From assembly GCF_003285015.1 (NCBI RefSeq), contig NZ_QMFB01000016.1:86255-150254 (forward strand): a DNA stretch of 64,000 nt, in the 5' to 3' direction. Position 1 is the stretch's first letter; every line of letters begins with the position of its first letter. Under the pieces are notes generated by a model. The model saw only the letters and a list, made by a program, of their open reading frames with translations, had not been told where the DNA came from and did no database searches. The position numbers and the translations under genes are program-made. Positions 61,999 through 64,000 of this stretch are shown one piece after another. The stretch comes from Paenibacillus contaminans. GTDB taxonomy: Bacteria; Bacillota; Bacilli; Paenibacillales; NBRC-103111.

Positions 61999-62727
61999 AT
62001 GTTCGATAGCCGGCATTACGCCCGAACGATCGTTAAAGAAAACATCCGCTCATCCGCGCTTGGCAAAGAGCGCCCTCTTACCGTTTATTTACCGCCGGGA
62101 TACAATGAACTGCTGTCATACCCGGTCATTTATTGTCAGGACGGGTTGGAATTTTTTAATTTCGGCCGCATCGCTACCCAAACGAATTACATGATCATGG
62201 AAGAAAATGTGGAGCCGCCCATTATCGTAGGCGTGGAGGTTGACAAAGCGCTGCGATCGGAGGAATACGATCCGACAGGCGCGCGATTCGAGGCGTATCG
62301 CGATTTTTTCATAAACGAACTGCTGCCGGGGGTGGAGTCGCGCTTTCCCGTCAGACGTTCGGCGGACGAACGTATTTTGGCAGGCGATTCGCTCGGCGGC
62401 ACGGTAAGCCTGCATCTTGCGCTCGATGCCCCGCAGTTATTCCGTAAAGTCATCGCCTTGTCGGGAGCGTTCTATGAAGCGACGCAATTGCGGCTTCAAG
62501 AAGAGACCGATCTGTCATTTCTGGAGCTGTTTATGGCTGTTGGGCTGCAGGAGCAAGCGGTCGAGGTAAGCAGAGGCGTCTACGATTTCCTGCAGGCAAA
62601 TCGAAACGCCGCGCGGTTATTAACCGAACGCGGCGCAAAAGTAAGCTATGAGGAGAAAGACGGCAAGCATTTATGGGGTTTTTGGCAAAACGAGCTGCCG
62701 TCCGCGCTTCGCTTGTTTCTCGGCTGA
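61999..62727 (+). CDS. Alpha/beta-hydrolase esterase (enterochelin-esterase type)
   Basis: 242 residues. The nucleophile elbow is GDSLGG with S131, a fitting aspartate follows later, and the histidine is in GKHLWGFW. Overall similar to the Fes/IroD and YbbA-like esterase family, cytosolic with no signal peptide. AAGGAGG precedes the ATG. It ends directly against the convergent LipL gene. Substrate unknown; an iron-siderophore role is only a family association. Confidence 0.8.
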   Translation: MFDSRHYARTIVKENIRSSALGKERPLTVYLPPGYNELLSYPVIYCQDGLEFFNFGRIATQTNYMIMEENVEPPIIVGVEVDKALRSEEYDPTGARFEAYRDFFINELLPGVESRFPVRRSADERILAGDSLGGTVSLHLALDAPQLFRKVIALSGAFYEATQLRLQEETDLSFLELFMAVGLQEQAVEVSRGVYDFLQANRNAARLLTERGAKVSYEEKDGKHLWGFWQNELPSALRLFLG

Positions 62728-63543
62728 TCATTTGTCATACCGCTGGCGGAGTTTGTGCGACATCTCTGAGACTTCTTCCCGCGTAACTCCTGCCGTTTCA
62801 AAATCAACTATAACGCCGGATTTCGCTTCTAATACGCGTCTTACTGAGCCGGCGAACGCTTCCGCGGAAGGAACGCCCGCCAGCTCCTGTAGGCTCGCCA
62901 TGCTCCCCGGCCTTACTAGCGGATATCCGGCAGCGTTCGTTCCGCCGGCTGCCTCGTCGTAAAATCGGCGGGCAAGCGCCGCCCTCTCCTCGCCGCTGGC
63001 TTCCACTACGATGAAAGCTTGCACGACATAAGCTTTCGTCTGCCTGCGCTGGGCGATCCCGCAAAATTTGCGGCCTCCGATACTCAGGTCGTAGTCGCCC
63101 GGGCAGTAGGCGCCTGAGATTTCCCCGTCGGCCACCGCCCCCATCTCCGTCCATGGCGCTAAACTTTCGCGAATCAATTCGACCATGATTTTAAAATCTT
63201 CGCGGAAATGAATGTTATTATCGGGATTCGGCAATATGATCGACAAATTGACGACTCCAAGATCCAGCGGAACCGCAGCCCCGCCGGAATTGCGCACGAC
63301 CGTTTCCAAGCCCGCCAGCCGCAGCCGTGTCATCGCGTCTTCTGCGTTTGGCAGCCGCCTGTCCCGCAGTCCGACAACCATCGCACCCGGATGACGCCAT
63401 AGGTGAACGATCGGTTTCGCACCCGCCCCTACGCGCCTGCATGCAAGCTCATCCCACGCGAACGGAAACATGATGTCGAAAGCCGGCTGCACTTCCGTTG
63501 AATCGAGTATATGAAAGCCCTGCGGCCACGGATTTTGCTGCAT
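62728..63543 (-). CDS. lipL: Octanoyl-[GcvH]:protein N-octanoyltransferase (LipL family)
   Basis: 271 residues. Biotin/lipoate ligase fold with RNSGGAAVPLDLGVVNLS and the LipL signature GAYCPGDYDLSIGG, where C147 is the expected catalytic cysteine, and K159. In B. subtilis LipL moves octanoyl groups from GcvH to E2 lipoyl domains; the closeness of pdhC fits. The start at 63543 has AAAGGAAGAG upstream. LipM or LplA are less likely by motif. Confidence 0.85.
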   Translation of the reverse strand: MQQNPWPQGFHILDSTEVQPAFDIMFPFAWDELACRRVGAGAKPIVHLWRHPGAMVVGLRDRRLPNAEDAMTRLRLAGLETVVRNSGGAAVPLDLGVVNLSIILPNPDNNIHFREDFKIMVELIRESLAPWTEMGAVADGEISGAYCPGDYDLSIGGRKFCGIAQRRQTKAYVVQAFIVVEASGEERAALARRFYDEAAGGTNAAGYPLVRPGSMASLQELAGVPSAEAFAGSVRRVLEAKSGVIVDFETAGVTREEVSEMSHKLRQRYDK

Positions 63544-64000
63544 AATGAAACTCTTCCTTTCCCTTAGCGGATTCAATCTCCCATTTTACATGCCGGGCCG
63601 TGAAGAAAACAATATCCAGCCATCGAGAAGTCATTGATATGACAAAAATTCAGGTACGAATAATAGTCTTTCAAGTCTTATCCTATAGATTTCAAGGATG
63701 TAAGGCATTTGATTGTGCAACGGATAGTGACCCTCATCATGAGGCAAAGCTTACTATTCGTGAGGAAAACCTCACTATTTCTCGCCGGAAACCCGTGTTT
63801 CGGTGAGGTAATAAGGCAAACGCAACTAGTAGTGAGGCAAATGAAATTGATAGTTGCGTTTGCCTCACTGTTTGGCGAAAACGATCATTTCACCGGTGGA
63901 ATAGTGAGGACAGCCTCATGAACAATAAGGTTTTCTCCACTAATCGCACGGTTCGTGCATAACCACTACGAGTTCCGTGTTTGCTTTCGTAACCAGCTTT
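63544..64000. repeat. Non-coding region with repeated GTGAGG motifs and a 15-bp inverted repeat
   Basis: No supported gene. About seven GTGAGG, ATGAGG or complementary CCTCAC/CCTCAT copies lie between about 63735 and 63920 on both strands, some followed by CAAA. AGGCAAACGCAACTA (63814-63828) and TAGTTGCGTTTGCCT (63851-63865) form a perfect 15-bp hairpin with a 22-base loop. Looks like a miniature repeat element. Confidence 0.6.

Noticed and set aside
63735..63920. CRISPR array
   Set aside because: The repeated words are 6-10 bases, irregularly spaced and on both strands, with no cas genes.

Overview
This is about 64 kb of chromosome from an aerobic, endospore-forming Firmicute, most likely Paenibacillus or a close relative in Paenibacillaceae. 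That placement is an inference. It rests on sporulation and germination genes (sigF/spoIIA, spoVA, spmAB, dacB, dacF, ypeB, ytfJ, a gerA-type operon), Bacillales-type control elements (T-box, FMN riboswitch, Res system), moderately GC-rich codon use, strong GGAGG-type ribosome binding sites and frequent TTG/GTG starts. No rRNA, tRNA, CRISPR array, prophage or insertion sequence was seen. Most genes lie on the minus strand.

The gene order follows the B. subtilis yphA-ypfD-cmk-ypfB-motI-ypeB-prsW-gudB-mecB ... serA ... res ... rluB-spmB-spmA-dacB ... scpBA-rib ... ppiB-lysA-spoVA-sigF-spoIIAB-spoIIAA-dacF segment, with insertions and losses. Layout: 0.1-9.8 kb, yphA-like gene, S1-like protein, plsC, cmk, ypfB, c-di-GMP brake, ypeB (without sleB), a 52-aa cysteine-rich protein, prsW, glutamate dehydrogenase, mecA/mecB. 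10-19.7 kb, accessory genes: polysaccharide deacetylase lipoprotein, divergent LysR/dapA pair, a two-gene 2-oxoacid:ferredoxin oxidoreductase with a Fur-box-like palindrome upstream, CPBP protease, small membrane proteins, rhodanese. 19.7-28.2 kb, serA behind a serine T-box, then resABC-resDE for cytochrome c maturation and its two-component control. 28.3-35.1 kb, rluB, a miniature amidase, spmB-spmA-dacB, ytfJ, a DUF2953 protein, scpB-scpA. 35.1-39.4 kb, riboflavin genes behind an FMN riboswitch. 39.5-45.3 kb, ppiB, lysA, a decayed region, then an amino-sugar module (nanE, ROK kinase, RpiR regulator). 45.4-52.8 kb, a germination block: spoVAA-spoVAB-spoVAF on minus and a gerA-type A-C-D-B receptor operon on plus from a sigma-G-like promoter. 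52.8-55.9 kb, sigF-spoIIAB-spoIIAA and dacF. 56-63.6 kb, a secreted protein, the pyruvate dehydrogenase operon (pdhA-pdhB-pdhC-lpdA), an esterase and a LipL-like octanoyl transferase that probably lipoylates PdhC. The last 450 bases hold a non-coding stretch of inverted repeats.

The points most worth attention are: the reduced spoVA operon (AA-AB-AF only) facing a four-gene receptor operon with a D subunit and an over-long B subunit; a 14-bp palindrome shared by the ribH and pdhA upstream regions; tandem operators before nanE; the Fur-box-like site upstream of the oxidoreductase; ypeB without sleB; and two intergenic stretches, one looking like a decayed gene and one of repeated GTGAGG motifs.
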